A stretch of 64,000 nt of DNA from CAZNPU01 sp964575335. Lineage in GTDB: Bacteria; Planctomycetota; Phycisphaerae; Phycisphaerales; SM1A02. Numbering within the stretch: the first letter of the stretch is position 1; each line of letters begins with the position of its first letter. This document shows positions 34,596-44,244 of this stretch, piece by piece. The stretch is taken from assembly GCA_964575335.1 (NCBI GenBank), contig CAZNPU010000008.1, forward strand, positions 50,829 to 114,828, in the 5' to 3' direction. Position numbers and translations under genes: made by a program. Below the pieces are notes generated by a model. That model did no database searches, had not been told where the DNA came from, and saw only the letters and a program-made list of their open reading frames with translations.

Positions 34596-35390
34596 CTACT
34601 TTCGTGCTGTTGCCGGGGCTGATAATTGGGGCATTGCGTTTCTTCCTGCCGCATCGTCATCATCGCGTTTGTTCGCACCGCCTTCGTAGACCAGTTGGGA
34701 AGCGCGGTGGAGGCTTTCAAAGGTGCCGGCGTCGGTCCACCAGCCGTCGAGGATGCTGTAGGTCAGGTCGCCGCGGCGGAGGTATTCGTTGTTGACGTCA
34801 GTGATCTCCAGTTCGCCGCGCGCAGAAGGCTCCAGCGTTTTGGCAATCGCGAAGACATCGTTGTCGAACATGTAAATGCCGGTGACCGCGTAATTGCTGG
34901 GCGGATCCTTGGGCTTTTCGATGATCTGCACGATGCGTCCGTCTTCGATCTTCGCCACGCCGAACCGTTGCGGATCGTCCACTTCCTTGAGCAGTATCTT
35001 CGCACCGGTGCGCTGCGTGAAGAACTCACCCGCTGCCTTGCAGATGTTCTTTTCAATGATGTTGTCGCCCAGCACGACGCATACTTTCTCGCCGTCGGCG
35101 AAATCCTCACCCAGTTTCAGCGCATCGGCGATGCCGCCTTCACCTTCCTGATAGGCATACTCAAGATGCTTGATGCCCAGATGCTTGCCGTTCTTGAGCA
35201 GCTTGAGAAAGTCGCCTGCATGTTCGCCGCCAGTCACGATCAGAATCTCGCAGATACCCGCGTTGAGCAGCGTTTCGATCGGGTAGTAGATCATCGGCCG
35301 ATCGTACACCGGCAGCAGGTGCTTGTTCGTCACCAGTGTCAGCGGCCGCAGTCGCGTGCCAAGTCCGCCCGCAAGAATGATGCCTTTCAT
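34596..35390 (-). CDS. rfbA: Glucose-1-phosphate thymidylyltransferase
   Basis: Enzyme of 264 residues forming dTDP-glucose from dTTP and glucose 1-phosphate. The N-terminal signature GIILAGGLGTRLRPLTLVTN is intact, with K in TNKHLLPVYDRPMIYYP. Metal-site motifs VVLGDNIIE and the substrate region YAYQEGEGGIADALKL are present, as is the sugar-site GWWTDAGTFESLHRAS. It is slightly shorter than enterobacterial RfbA (about 290), lacking the last allosteric helix segment, a form common outside enterobacteria. It ends the minus-strand polysaccharide run and supplies the substrate of RfbB at 28891-29940. Confidence 0.92.
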   Translation of the reverse strand: MKGIILAGGLGTRLRPLTLVTNKHLLPVYDRPMIYYPIETLLNAGICEILIVTGGEHAGDFLKLLKNGKHLGIKHLEYAYQEGEGGIADALKLGEDFADGEKVCVVLGDNIIEKNICKAAGEFFTQRTGAKILLKEVDDPQRFGVAKIEDGRIVQIIEKPKDPPSNYAVTGIYMFDNDVFAIAKTLEPSARGELEITDVNNEYLRRGDLTYSILDGWWTDAGTFESLHRASQLVYEGGANKRDDDDAAGRNAMPQLSAPATARK

Positions 35391-35499
35391 ATCCGTACTC
35401 CTGTCCAGCGTTGCCGAAGCCGACTCTACAAGCCTTCTCCATCGTGACCAATTGGTTCCAAGCGCTGCATTCCTGCGTGGCAGGCCAGCGTCAAATTAC

Positions 35500-38400
35500 T
35501 CAGCCTTGATCGGGGTTCATCGCTGCCTGCGCTGACTGCATGCGCTGCCGCAGTTCATCAAGTCGCTCGCGCTGCTTCTGATTGACCTGCGCCTGCGTAC
35601 GCCACCGTTCCTCAATTTCGTTGATCAGACGCATCGCTTTGTCAACGCGACCGCTGGTGAGATACAGCTCGATCATGTTGAACGTGATGGCGGTATCGCC
35701 CGGCCGCAACGACATCGCCTGCGCAAACACCTGCTCCGCAGCGTCAAAATCTCCGATGCCCATCAACACAACGCCGTGCGTGTCAAGCAGGTCTGCCACA
35801 TTCGGACGCAGTTCGACTGCTTTCTGGATATGCGGCAGCGCTTCATCCGGCCGCTTCTGCAGGGTGGCCAGCACATAGGCAAGATTGTTCAACGCAACGG
35901 CGTTCTCCGGCTCCAGTTCAAGAGCCTGCCGGTACAGCGCCTCAGCCGCATCGCCATCGCCGCGAGCCTCGGCCACCGCGCCGCGCGTCAGGAGCGCTGA
36001 AACAGCAAACTGCGGATTGTTCGCGAGCTTTGCTGCAAGCGATTCGGCGCGATCGAGATATTCCTCGTTTGCGGTCCGCTGCCCGAACGCTGTCCATTGA
36101 CCAGCCAGCGCAAGTATCTCACTTGCATCAGTCACGCCGCTGTCGAGCAGCACCAACGCATCGTACAGCCGATCGTCGGTGAAGTTCGACAGCACCGAAA
36201 GCCACAACTGCCGCCATTTGGCGTTCTCATTGAGCAGCGGCGCGATCAGCGAAATGGCCTGATCGTACTGCCCCGCAGCAGTCAACGCTCGAATGTAAAG
36301 CGCAAAGCGATCGGGCGCACGGTCACGATCGCTCACCACTTGCTGCTGATGCGGCTGCAGTTGCGCAACTGCATCGCGAGGACGCAACTGCTCAAGCAGA
36401 ATGAATGCGATCATGGTGTCGGCAGCCATCGGATCGGCCAACGCCCGACGACGCCATTCCTGTGCCTCCACCAGCGCCTCGTTCCAGCGCCTGGCGTCGA
36501 CCAGAAGCTGCGTGGCCCATTGGGCCGGCTCAGGCTGGCCAGGCAGCCGGGAAATCGCGCGGCGGGCGAGCGTGATGGCTTCATTCAACTTGCCTGCCTC
36601 AACGTGCAGCGAAATGGCCAGAAGCCAGCACGGCAGAAAACCGCCATGCGCTTCAACCAACTGACGAGCCTCCGCCAGGTTCGATGCTGTCGGCGTCGTT
36701 TTGCCGTTGTGTACCGGCACCTTTTCCAGCAGCGACAACGCCGCCAGCAGCGAATCGTTCTCCGCACCCAGTTCACGCAAAAGCTCGATCGCTTCCTTGC
36801 GATCCGCTCCCGGCGCGCTGAGGTTCGCGATCGCCAGCGTGGCGCGCAGGCTTGCGTGTTCCGGATCAAGTTTCAGGCCGGCCATCGCCTGCTCGCGCGC
36901 AGCTGACTGATCCTGCACCGAGATGTAATGCCGCGCCAGTTCGTTTCGCGCATCCGGCGAATTGGGATCAAGTTCAACTGCCCGCCGGAGCCACTGGCCT
37001 GCATGATCCACACGGCCGTGCCGCTGATAGAACGAGCCAAGCATCAGAGCCTGACGCGCCATGTTGCCGTCGGCCGGTACACGACGAAGCAACTCCAGTC
37101 CATGATCAAACCGGCCCGTTGCGGCGTAAAACTCCGCAGCTTCGCGGAGCACGATCGGATCGGGATCAGGCTCCGCCAATAAGCGCGCATAGATTTCTTC
37201 CGCAGCATCGCGCCTGCCGGCTCGATAGTTCATCGCCGCAAGCACCAGTTGATCTGCTACGGAAGATGATTCATTCACGATCGCCGCTGCGCGCACAAGC
37301 GCAGCTTCAAAGTCGCCCTGGGCGCGAAGCAGCCGCAGTTCGGTCGGCTTGAGCTGCGGGTTGATCGCGCTGAGCTGGGCCAGATGCTGCAGATGCCGGG
37401 CAGCGCGATCGAAATCGCCCCGCCGCTGCAGCAGGCTCACCAGCCGCACCACCAGGCTCGGTTCGCCCGGATACATCAACACCGCACGCTCCAACGCATC
37501 AGTCGCCCGATTGAGATTCGGATGCGGTCCCATCATCGACGCTTCCGCCAGCAGCGACAGCGCCGCAAGCGAGTTGGGCGACTCGTCAAGCACGCTGCTG
37601 ATCTGAACGATCGCGCGGGCAAGCTTTGATTCGTCGTCTCCGTGATGACGAAGCAGAAAATTGGCTTCAGCCAGCCGCACTTGCTGCGAATGCTCGCCGA
37701 GCGTTCGCTTCATTCCAGACATCGTCAGCGCCATGAGCCTGGCGTCGTCCCACGCTGCCGGCAGAGAGAGCACAAACTGCTGCACCTGCACCGAATCGGG
37801 ATAATCAGCGACAACCTGCGCCAGCGCTTCCATCGCCTGGGGATGATTCATCTCGATGAGGTACGCGCATCGTGCGCATCGCGCCATGCGCAATCGCGCT
37901 TCGTCCAGTGAAGCCGCATTCATCGCTTCGTCAATGAGCGTTAAGCCTTCAGCATGCTTTCCTTCTGCCGCCAGCCGCTCTGCTATGGCAAATGCGACCG
38001 GTACGGTCAGACCCGCAACCTCCCTCGCGTGGGACAACAGAACCTGATCGGCGCCCAACTGGTACTTGCGGCTGACGTTGGCCAGCGCCAGCAGAACATC
38101 AGGATTCGGCGCTGAATCAGCTGCGCGCTGTTCAATAAACTCAAGCGCGTGATCGCGCCGGCCGGCGTGAACCAACGCTTCAACCAGTCGCGTCGCTGCC
38201 TCAGCGTGGTTTGGCAATTGCCGACAGACTTCATCGAGCATGTTGATCAATTCAGGCAATATGCTGCGATCAGCGCCGATGATCTGATCGGCTACGCCTG
38301 CATCAAACAGCGACAGATACGCACGTGCAAACAACAGAAACGGCGCTACGCGATCCTTCGGCGCCTGAGTGAACACAGCGCGGCTGACTCGAAACGCTTC

Positions 38401-39768
38401 ATCAGCCCGGCCCACTATCAAAAGCGACTCGGCATAGGCGATGCCCGCAGCCATCCAGTTCGGTTCAAGCGTGTACGCCTCGTGAAACGACGCGACCGCC
38501 TGGGCGTGCTCGCCGACTTTCATGCATGCATCGCCCATCAGAAAATGCAGCACTGCATCCTGCGGCGCCAGCGACAGCGCGTTCCGCAACGCCTGCAGCG
38601 TAGCTTGCCAGTCGGCTTTGTCGGTCTCAAGCGCGGTGGCCAGTGCAGCGGCCCATGCGCGATCGTCATCACGCTCCTTGTCGAGCGTTGAAGCGTGCAG
38701 CAACGGTTTGAGCGCTTCACGGGCTTTGTCCAGTTGATTGGCCGAAATCAGAATCGTCACCTTGAGCTGCTGCAGTCCCGGGCTGAGCGATGCGAACTCC
38801 TGTTCAATGCGCTGCAGCTCGGCCAGGGCGCTGTCGATCTGATTGGCGTGCCATAGCCGCCGCAGACTCACTTCTCGAACCCATGCCTCAGTTGGTCGCG
38901 CACGCTGTGTCCGAGCGACCAACTGATCCGCCTCGCTGCGCATTTCGAGCATGTCGAGCAGCGCAACGGCGCGGTCGAGCACTTCCTGTTCGTCTGCGCC
39001 AAGCCGTCCGACCGCCTCGAGTTCAATTCTCGCTTCGTCGAGACGGTTCATCTCAATCAGCAATCCAGCCGCCAGCAGGTGATACCTGCCGTCGCCTGAC
39101 CATTGCTGCGCCCACTGGCGACACGTGGCGACAAGCTGGTCGTTGGACAAGCCGCGGTCGCGTTGCAGCCGCAGCCACAATCGTCGCCACCGCAGGTTTT
39201 CCGGATCAAGCTCCAGCAATCGATCGGCTACGGCAATCGCAGCGTCAAACCGCCGCTCCAGGTACAGCACCTCGGTCTTGGCTGCCAGCGCATCAATCGC
39301 ATCGGGTCTGATCGCCAGCAGTTCGTCAGCGGTCTGCATCAACTCCAGACGCATGCCGAGTTGGCCGTAGATGCGCAGCAGCCGATTGAGAATTTCTTCA
39401 CGTTGCGCCTGACGATTTTCGATCGACTCATCGGTTTCCAGCAGACGCAGGCCGTGCGTGGTATACAGATCCATCGCTTCAAAGAGATGGCGGCTGTTGG
39501 GCATCGGCTGGCGCGACCTCGCCTCGGCAAACACTAAATTGACTTCGAGATCGGACTTCTCGTAGCTGAAGAACTCGCTGAGCTTGCGCAGCGCTCCGTC
39601 AATATCGCCAGCCTCATATGCCGCCAGGCCTTCAGCACGAGCCTCGGCAATCAATCGCCGCTGATTCATCTGGCGGATTGTGGTGAACGCGTAGATCGAG
39701 AACGCGGCAATCAGCACAAGAATCAGCAGAACAAACAGACGCCGCTTTCCCCGTCTACTTAGATGCAC
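35500..39768 (-). CDS. Giant TPR protein of the exosortase/exopolysaccharide locus
   Basis: Membrane-anchored protein of 1422 residues. Residues 1-10 are basic (MHLSRRGKRR) and 11-30 are a single hydrophobic helix. Almost all the rest is helical tetratricopeptide-type repeats, with clear copies such as AVALNNLAYVLATLQKRPDE and AVELDPNSPDARNELARHYI. It resembles the large TPR proteins (PrsT-like) found in PEP-CTERM/exosortase gene clusters, thought to scaffold polysaccharide assembly or export in the periplasm. The GTG start is supported by GGAGG 7 bases upstream, and the gene overlaps the sugar transferase end by 14 bases. No enzymatic motif was seen. Confidence 0.8.
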   Translation of the reverse strand: MHLSRRGKRRLFVLLILVLIAAFSIYAFTTIRQMNQRRLIAEARAEGLAAYEAGDIDGALRKLSEFFSYEKSDLEVNLVFAEARSRQPMPNSRHLFEAMDLYTTHGLRLLETDESIENRQAQREEILNRLLRIYGQLGMRLELMQTADELLAIRPDAIDALAAKTEVLYLERRFDAAIAVADRLLELDPENLRWRRLWLRLQRDRGLSNDQLVATCRQWAQQWSGDGRYHLLAAGLLIEMNRLDEARIELEAVGRLGADEQEVLDRAVALLDMLEMRSEADQLVARTQRARPTEAWVREVSLRRLWHANQIDSALAELQRIEQEFASLSPGLQQLKVTILISANQLDKAREALKPLLHASTLDKERDDDRAWAAALATALETDKADWQATLQALRNALSLAPQDAVLHFLMGDACMKVGEHAQAVASFHEAYTLEPNWMAAGIAYAESLLIVGRADEAFRVSRAVFTQAPKDRVAPFLLFARAYLSLFDAGVADQIIGADRSILPELINMLDEVCRQLPNHAEAATRLVEALVHAGRRDHALEFIEQRAADSAPNPDVLLALANVSRKYQLGADQVLLSHAREVAGLTVPVAFAIAERLAAEGKHAEGLTLIDEAMNAASLDEARLRMARCARCAYLIEMNHPQAMEALAQVVADYPDSVQVQQFVLSLPAAWDDARLMALTMSGMKRTLGEHSQQVRLAEANFLLRHHGDDESKLARAIVQISSVLDESPNSLAALSLLAEASMMGPHPNLNRATDALERAVLMYPGEPSLVVRLVSLLQRRGDFDRAARHLQHLAQLSAINPQLKPTELRLLRAQGDFEAALVRAAAIVNESSSVADQLVLAAMNYRAGRRDAAEEIYARLLAEPDPDPIVLREAAEFYAATGRFDHGLELLRRVPADGNMARQALMLGSFYQRHGRVDHAGQWLRRAVELDPNSPDARNELARHYISVQDQSAAREQAMAGLKLDPEHASLRATLAIANLSAPGADRKEAIELLRELGAENDSLLAALSLLEKVPVHNGKTTPTASNLAEARQLVEAHGGFLPCWLLAISLHVEAGKLNEAITLARRAISRLPGQPEPAQWATQLLVDARRWNEALVEAQEWRRRALADPMAADTMIAFILLEQLRPRDAVAQLQPHQQQVVSDRDRAPDRFALYIRALTAAGQYDQAISLIAPLLNENAKWRQLWLSVLSNFTDDRLYDALVLLDSGVTDASEILALAGQWTAFGQRTANEEYLDRAESLAAKLANNPQFAVSALLTRGAVAEARGDGDAAEALYRQALELEPENAVALNNLAYVLATLQKRPDEALPHIQKAVELRPNVADLLDTHGVVLMGIGDFDAAEQVFAQAMSLRPGDTAITFNMIELYLTSGRVDKAMRLINEIEERWRTQAQVNQKQRERLDELRQRMQSAQAAMNPDQG

Positions 39769-41215
39769 GAGTTGGCCTCCGCAGTAAAACCATTTGAGCC
39801 GTTTTGAAAAGGATCATCAGATCAAGCCAGAAGTTGGCTCGCTGAACGTACTGGATGTCGTACTTGATCCATTCCTGGAAGTCTTCGCCGGGTTCGCGCG
39901 TGCGATAGAGTTGCCAAAGCCCGGTGATGCCGGGGCGTACGCTCAGCCGCAGATCACGCCATGCCGGGCAATATTGATTCTCATCATCCGGGCTGGGACG
40001 CGGCCCGACGAGACTCATATTGCCGATCAGCACGTTCCAGAACTGCGGCAGTTCATCCAGATTCGTCCGCCGCAGAATGCGACCGACACGCGTCACGCGC
40101 GGATCATCGGGAATGTACACCTGCGGCCCGTCATTGGCCTTGGGCAGAGTCTTGGCGATTTTGTCCGCATTGCGGAACATCGTCCGGAACTTCCAGCACC
40201 GAAACAGCCGCCCGCCTCGCCCCTGACGAACATGGCCGAAGAAAATCGGCCTTCCGTCTTCAATCAAAATGCAAAGGCTGATGATGGCCATGACCGGCAG
40301 CAGAACGATCAGCGCGAGAAAGCTCGCAACCAGATCGATCGCCCGCTTGCACGCCTGATAGGTCATGCCCGGAGCCGGCGCTTCTTCAAGAACAGGAATA
40401 TCCGCCAGCTCGACTTCCGCAATGTCTTTCAGCGATGTTACGCGGCGATTTTCTGAATCCGGCAGCGTGCGATCCTCCAGCCACGCCGGTCCAACCAGAC
40501 ACGGCCGCTCGCCGTCCACCGCGCCGCGGCCAAGCCACAGCGGACCAACCAGAACAACGCCGCCGGCAATCGACTCTCCCGCTGCATGCCAGACGCCCGG
40601 CTCAATTTCCTCCAGCCCGGAGATCACCTGATCAGGCCGGCTCCATCGCACAACAAGCTGATCGATCATGCGGCTTTCTTGCACCGGATCGCCTTCCAGA
40701 AACGTTGTGCCGACGCATTTGAGATGGTCCACGCGCGTCCACGGCACACTGCGCCGAACGCGATCCCATCCGTCACGCCGATTGGGAGCATGCATCCAGA
40801 GCCGCGCCAGTCTCGCGCTGCGGGTCAGCATGACGCGCGACGATCCTTTGATATGCGGTCGGTAACGGCGTTGAATGCAGCGCACGAAGCCGCGGTCATC
40901 GGTGATGACGTGCTCGGAATAGTCGTGCTCGCCTTCATCGATCAGGCGCAGTCGCGTCACCGCGGCGTTGTGCCACATGAGCCGCTCGCTGAACTGCGCA
41001 AGGTTGAACAGCACCAGTTGATCCGGTTCGATAAGCAGAAAGAGCTCCGCGCCTTTCTGCAATGGATGTCGCTGCCCGCGCCGAACGCACTGCACACCGC
41101 GCGATCGCCAGTACGCATCGTGCAGTTGTCGCGGCGCAAGTCCCCATACCGTAGGCGAACGCCGCGATGGTGCGGCTGGTGTTGGCGGTGCAAGTTGCTC
41201 AAGCCCGTGCGGCAT
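39755..41215 (-). CDS. Polyprenyl-phosphate sugar phosphotransferase with unusual N-terminal domain
   Basis: Protein of 486 residues. The C-terminal 200 residues are a bacterial sugar transferase domain that starts polymer synthesis on the lipid carrier: a membrane segment (LVASFLALIVLLPVMAIISL), then PIFFGHVRQGRGG, KFRTMFRNA, TNLDELPQFWNVLIGNMSLV and GPRPSPDDE, and SVRPGITGLWQL. Most relatives have four extra N-terminal membrane helices. Here the first 285 residues are soluble and include short beta repeats (VVLVGPLWLGRGAVDGERPC) that look like a hexapeptide-type helix. The gene overlaps the giant TPR gene start and follows the Wzc-like gene by 31 bases. Confidence 0.88.
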   Translation of the reverse strand: MPHGLEQLAPPTPAAPSRRSPTVWGLAPRQLHDAYWRSRGVQCVRRGQRHPLQKGAELFLLIEPDQLVLFNLAQFSERLMWHNAAVTRLRLIDEGEHDYSEHVITDDRGFVRCIQRRYRPHIKGSSRVMLTRSARLARLWMHAPNRRDGWDRVRRSVPWTRVDHLKCVGTTFLEGDPVQESRMIDQLVVRWSRPDQVISGLEEIEPGVWHAAGESIAGGVVLVGPLWLGRGAVDGERPCLVGPAWLEDRTLPDSENRRVTSLKDIAEVELADIPVLEEAPAPGMTYQACKRAIDLVASFLALIVLLPVMAIISLCILIEDGRPIFFGHVRQGRGGRLFRCWKFRTMFRNADKIAKTLPKANDGPQVYIPDDPRVTRVGRILRRTNLDELPQFWNVLIGNMSLVGPRPSPDDENQYCPAWRDLRLSVRPGITGLWQLYRTREPGEDFQEWIKYDIQYVQRANFWLDLMILFKTAQMVLLRRPTRASK

Positions 41216-41246
41216 AGCGTAGCGTGAAGAACTTCAGAAACATCTG

Positions 41247-43538
41247 TCAGGTTCGAGGACGTGACGCGTTCTGCATGGCCCGCATCAGCGCATTGCGCTC
41301 GCCAGGCGTGACGGTCACAATGGCCTTGCCGTCGCCGTCCTGACGCCCCATGCGGTTTTCCTCAGCGGCAGCCAGCGACGCTTCCGAAACATAGCGATTG
41401 CAATCCGATCGGACCGCACAATTGAGTATGACGCCCACGCACGGCGTGCCAACCAACTGCAATCGCGAGACACAATCTTCAAGACGTGTGCGAGAGCGGC
41501 CGCGCCGCACCGAAAGCACAACACCGTCAGCCACCGCACTGACGGGCGTGCTTTCCAGCGAGCCCAGCAGCGGGCCGGTGTCAATGAGAATGATGTCGTA
41601 CTGGCCTCGCACCTGATCCAGCAAGGCGTCCAGATCCGAGCGGCGGATGTTCTCCGGGCCGAATCGCGGGTCAACGCCAACGGGAATCGCGCTAAGGTGC
41701 TCCACCGGAAGGCGGTTGATCGAACCGTTAAGTTCGCGCGCCATCAGCGCTTCTTTCAATCCCTCCCGGCCGATCAGGCCAAGCTGGCGCGTGAGGCTGC
41801 GGCCAACCATGTCGCAATCGATCACGAGCGTGTTGTAACCGGCAGCGGCATACGACCAGCCCAGGGCCATCACGATGCTCGTCTTGCCGTCGCCCTGGAA
41901 GGGGCTGCTGACAGCAAGCACGTATCCTTCATGCGGTTCGCGCATGGCTTCAATCTGATTGCGAATCTGGTGGACGCAATGCGAAGCAACATCGCTGCTT
42001 TCCGGATCGCTGAAGCTCGCCCCGAGATCGGGAAGCACGCCCAGGCACGCCGGAATGCGAGAACCGACCAAGCCGTGAAGCTGGCTCGCGCCGAAAGCGC
42101 GGCGATCCAAAGTGCCCAGCATGAAGAACAACCCGAAACTTCCAACCAGCCCCAGACCAGCGCCCAAGATGGCACGCTTTCGCCGCGCATCCTCTGCCGG
42201 CTCATCGTTGAACAGACCTTCCTGTTCCACGGTAATGAAGCTGGACAGCGAATCTTTTTCGACCTCAATGCTGTCGATGCGGCTGTTGATGCGTTCCAGC
42301 TCGTGCAACACCTGATCTTCGCGGTACGCCAGTTGTTCCCACGTCTGCACGTCGTCGGTCAACTGCGCCTGCATGCGCTTCAGGTCAGCAAGACGGGCTT
42401 CCAGCCGCCCGACCTCGGCTCGAACTTCATCAATGGTAAGCCCCTGATAGGCGGTGCCCTGGGTCAGCACAGTGTCCGGCCCCAGGACGCTCCACTGCTC
42501 AAATGCTTCATTGAGCGCCTGCTGGTACACGCGCTCGGCGTTCTCTGCGTCTCGACGCGCCGATTCATAGCTCGCCGTACCGGGAAGGAATCGCTGTTCC
42601 ACGGCAAGAAAGCGGTTTCGCGCCTCATCGCGAAGCCGCTTCAGGTCAGGCAACTGAGGATTGATCGCAGCAAGTTGATCCAGCCGCGGCAGGCTCTCTT
42701 GTGCAACCTGCTCGTTCTCAGATGCGGCTGAGCGCATCTCCAATCGCTCCAGCGACAGCTTGCCTACGGAGATTTGACTCTCGAGCGACGCAATCTGGCT
42801 GTAGACGCTGCTCTGCAGATCGTGCAGATTGCTGATTTTGTATTTCTCGATGATCTTCCGGCGATCGGCTGCGATGCTCTGCATTTCCCGTTCAAAGGCA
42901 GCCTTTCGATCGTGAAGCGTAGTCAGCGTTCCGCTGAGGTCATTGCCGCCGTACTGACCATGGATTTCCATGTATGCCTTGATGATGGCATTGAGGGCGA
43001 TTTGGGCGACCTTGGGGTCTTCGTGCTCAAAGGCGATTTCCACAATGTGGCTGTCGCGTTGATGTCCGATGAGCAGGCCTTCCTTCAGCTTTTTGGCGGC
43101 ATTGGGCTTTTGCGCCAGCGGCAGAGCAGCCAGCGCCGGGTCGCGCAGCGCCTGTTCCAGCACGCGAGCGGTGGTCATCAGGCGAATCTGCGTGGCGACA
43201 AACTGCGGGTAGTGATCCTTGCGGTGCTCCGGAGCCGGACTCAGCACGATCGGCGTCTGTGGCGAAATGCGAATCGCGCCAACGCTCTGGTACATCGGCT
43301 TAGCGGATTTGAAGCCCAACAGGCCCAGCGTCGCGCTGAGCAAAATGCCAAGCAGAATAGCCCAATGCCAGCGACCGCGCATACGGTCGTCGATGACCGT
43401 CCACAGCGAATCGCCCCGGACATCACCCTCGGTGGGCAGACCGAAACCGCCGGGCATGTGCGGCGCAATACCCATGGCGGCGTAATTCGGCCCTGGCGAA
43501 GTCATGCCAAGTTGACCTTGCTTGCGATCACGTCTCAT
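41247..43538 (-). CDS. Wzc-like polysaccharide copolymerase with tyrosine-kinase-like ATPase domain
   Basis: Protein of about 763 residues controlling chain length. An N-terminal Wzz domain starts after a membrane helix (WHWAILLGILLSATLGLLGF). A long periplasmic coiled coil follows (about 190-440), then a second membrane helix (AILGAGLGLVGSFGLFFMLG). The C-terminal ATPase domain has Walker A SSPFQGDGKTS, Walker A' TLVIDCDMVGRSL and Walker B IILIDTGPLLG. The usual C-terminal tyrosine cluster is missing; the end reads LMRAMQNASRPRT. Kinase autophosphorylation on a Tyr tail is therefore unlikely. ATG 43538 has AAGGAGC upstream and overlaps the EpsI-like stop by 11 bases. Confidence 0.88.
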   Translation of the reverse strand: MRRDRKQGQLGMTSPGPNYAAMGIAPHMPGGFGLPTEGDVRGDSLWTVIDDRMRGRWHWAILLGILLSATLGLLGFKSAKPMYQSVGAIRISPQTPIVLSPAPEHRKDHYPQFVATQIRLMTTARVLEQALRDPALAALPLAQKPNAAKKLKEGLLIGHQRDSHIVEIAFEHEDPKVAQIALNAIIKAYMEIHGQYGGNDLSGTLTTLHDRKAAFEREMQSIAADRRKIIEKYKISNLHDLQSSVYSQIASLESQISVGKLSLERLEMRSAASENEQVAQESLPRLDQLAAINPQLPDLKRLRDEARNRFLAVEQRFLPGTASYESARRDAENAERVYQQALNEAFEQWSVLGPDTVLTQGTAYQGLTIDEVRAEVGRLEARLADLKRMQAQLTDDVQTWEQLAYREDQVLHELERINSRIDSIEVEKDSLSSFITVEQEGLFNDEPAEDARRKRAILGAGLGLVGSFGLFFMLGTLDRRAFGASQLHGLVGSRIPACLGVLPDLGASFSDPESSDVASHCVHQIRNQIEAMREPHEGYVLAVSSPFQGDGKTSIVMALGWSYAAAGYNTLVIDCDMVGRSLTRQLGLIGREGLKEALMARELNGSINRLPVEHLSAIPVGVDPRFGPENIRRSDLDALLDQVRGQYDIILIDTGPLLGSLESTPVSAVADGVVLSVRRGRSRTRLEDCVSRLQLVGTPCVGVILNCAVRSDCNRYVSEASLAAAEENRMGRQDGDGKAIVTVTPGERNALMRAMQNASRPRT

Positions 43539-44244
43539 GGGAAGCTCCTTGACCAACTCCCAGAGCGTCAAACATCACGTCCATACCTCCCAGCAGCTCA
43601 TTGGCCGCTTCGACAGCACTATGCACCGGCACCGAGGCCGCTGTGATAACCTGAAGCTGCGCCACACCTTGCACCGAGACCGCCAATCGCTCGGACTGTC
43701 GATTGATATCGTCAATTTGGCGCGTCACCGTGCCATCTGGCAGGATGAATGCGTTGAAAATACGAATCGTGTTCTCACGCCCCCCCTCACCGATTCGCTG
43801 AAACATGTACTGCCGGACCGGTAATACGACGCCGTTGACCGTAAGTTCGATATCAACTTTATCGGGCACGTTCAACGGCAACCATCCAGAAGCAGGGTAA
43901 CAGATCGGCGGATAATGGCCGATCATGTCGCGTGCGTCGCTGCAATGCACCACCAGCACATGCAGTCCTGCATCGCCGGGACTTTGATACCAGCGGCTGA
44001 AGATGGCGTTGGGCCGCAGAAGCTGCTGCGCTTCTCGGGTGACTTCCCGATCTTCACCGACCCAACGACCGATAAAGTACGGCACAGCATTCAGCGCCGC
44101 TGCCACTTCAGCTTTCCGGCGTTCGCTGTCGGGGGTAAATGTCGTTCGATTCGGCAGCGCAGCGGACAAGCCCAGCAGCACAAGCACCGTCAGCCACGGT
44201 GCAGTGACAAGCAGGCGATTGAGCATGATGCGCTTTGGTGTCAT
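43528..44244 (-). CDS. EpsI-type exosortase-associated protein (DUF3485 family)
   Basis: Protein of 238 residues. One N-terminal membrane helix (APWLTVLVLLGLSAALP) is followed by a periplasmic domain containing the family pattern FIGRWVGEDREV, VLVVHCSDARDMIGHYPPIC and CYPASGWLP. EpsI-like proteins are usually encoded beside or fused to the C-terminus of exosortase. They are assumed to assist it, though their function is not established. The ATG overlaps the exosortase stop (ATGA), indicating strict coupling. In this locus it remains a separate polypeptide. Confidence 0.85.
   Translation of the reverse strand: MTPKRIMLNRLLVTAPWLTVLVLLGLSAALPNRTTFTPDSERRKAEVAAALNAVPYFIGRWVGEDREVTREAQQLLRPNAIFSRWYQSPGDAGLHVLVVHCSDARDMIGHYPPICYPASGWLPLNVPDKVDIELTVNGVVLPVRQYMFQRIGEGGRENTIRIFNAFILPDGTVTRQIDDINRQSERLAVSVQGVAQLQVITAASVPVHSAVEAANELLGGMDVMFDALGVGQGASHET

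Noticed and set aside
41697..42731. Long + strand frame of 344 codons
   Set aside because: Antisense shadow of the Wzc-like gene.
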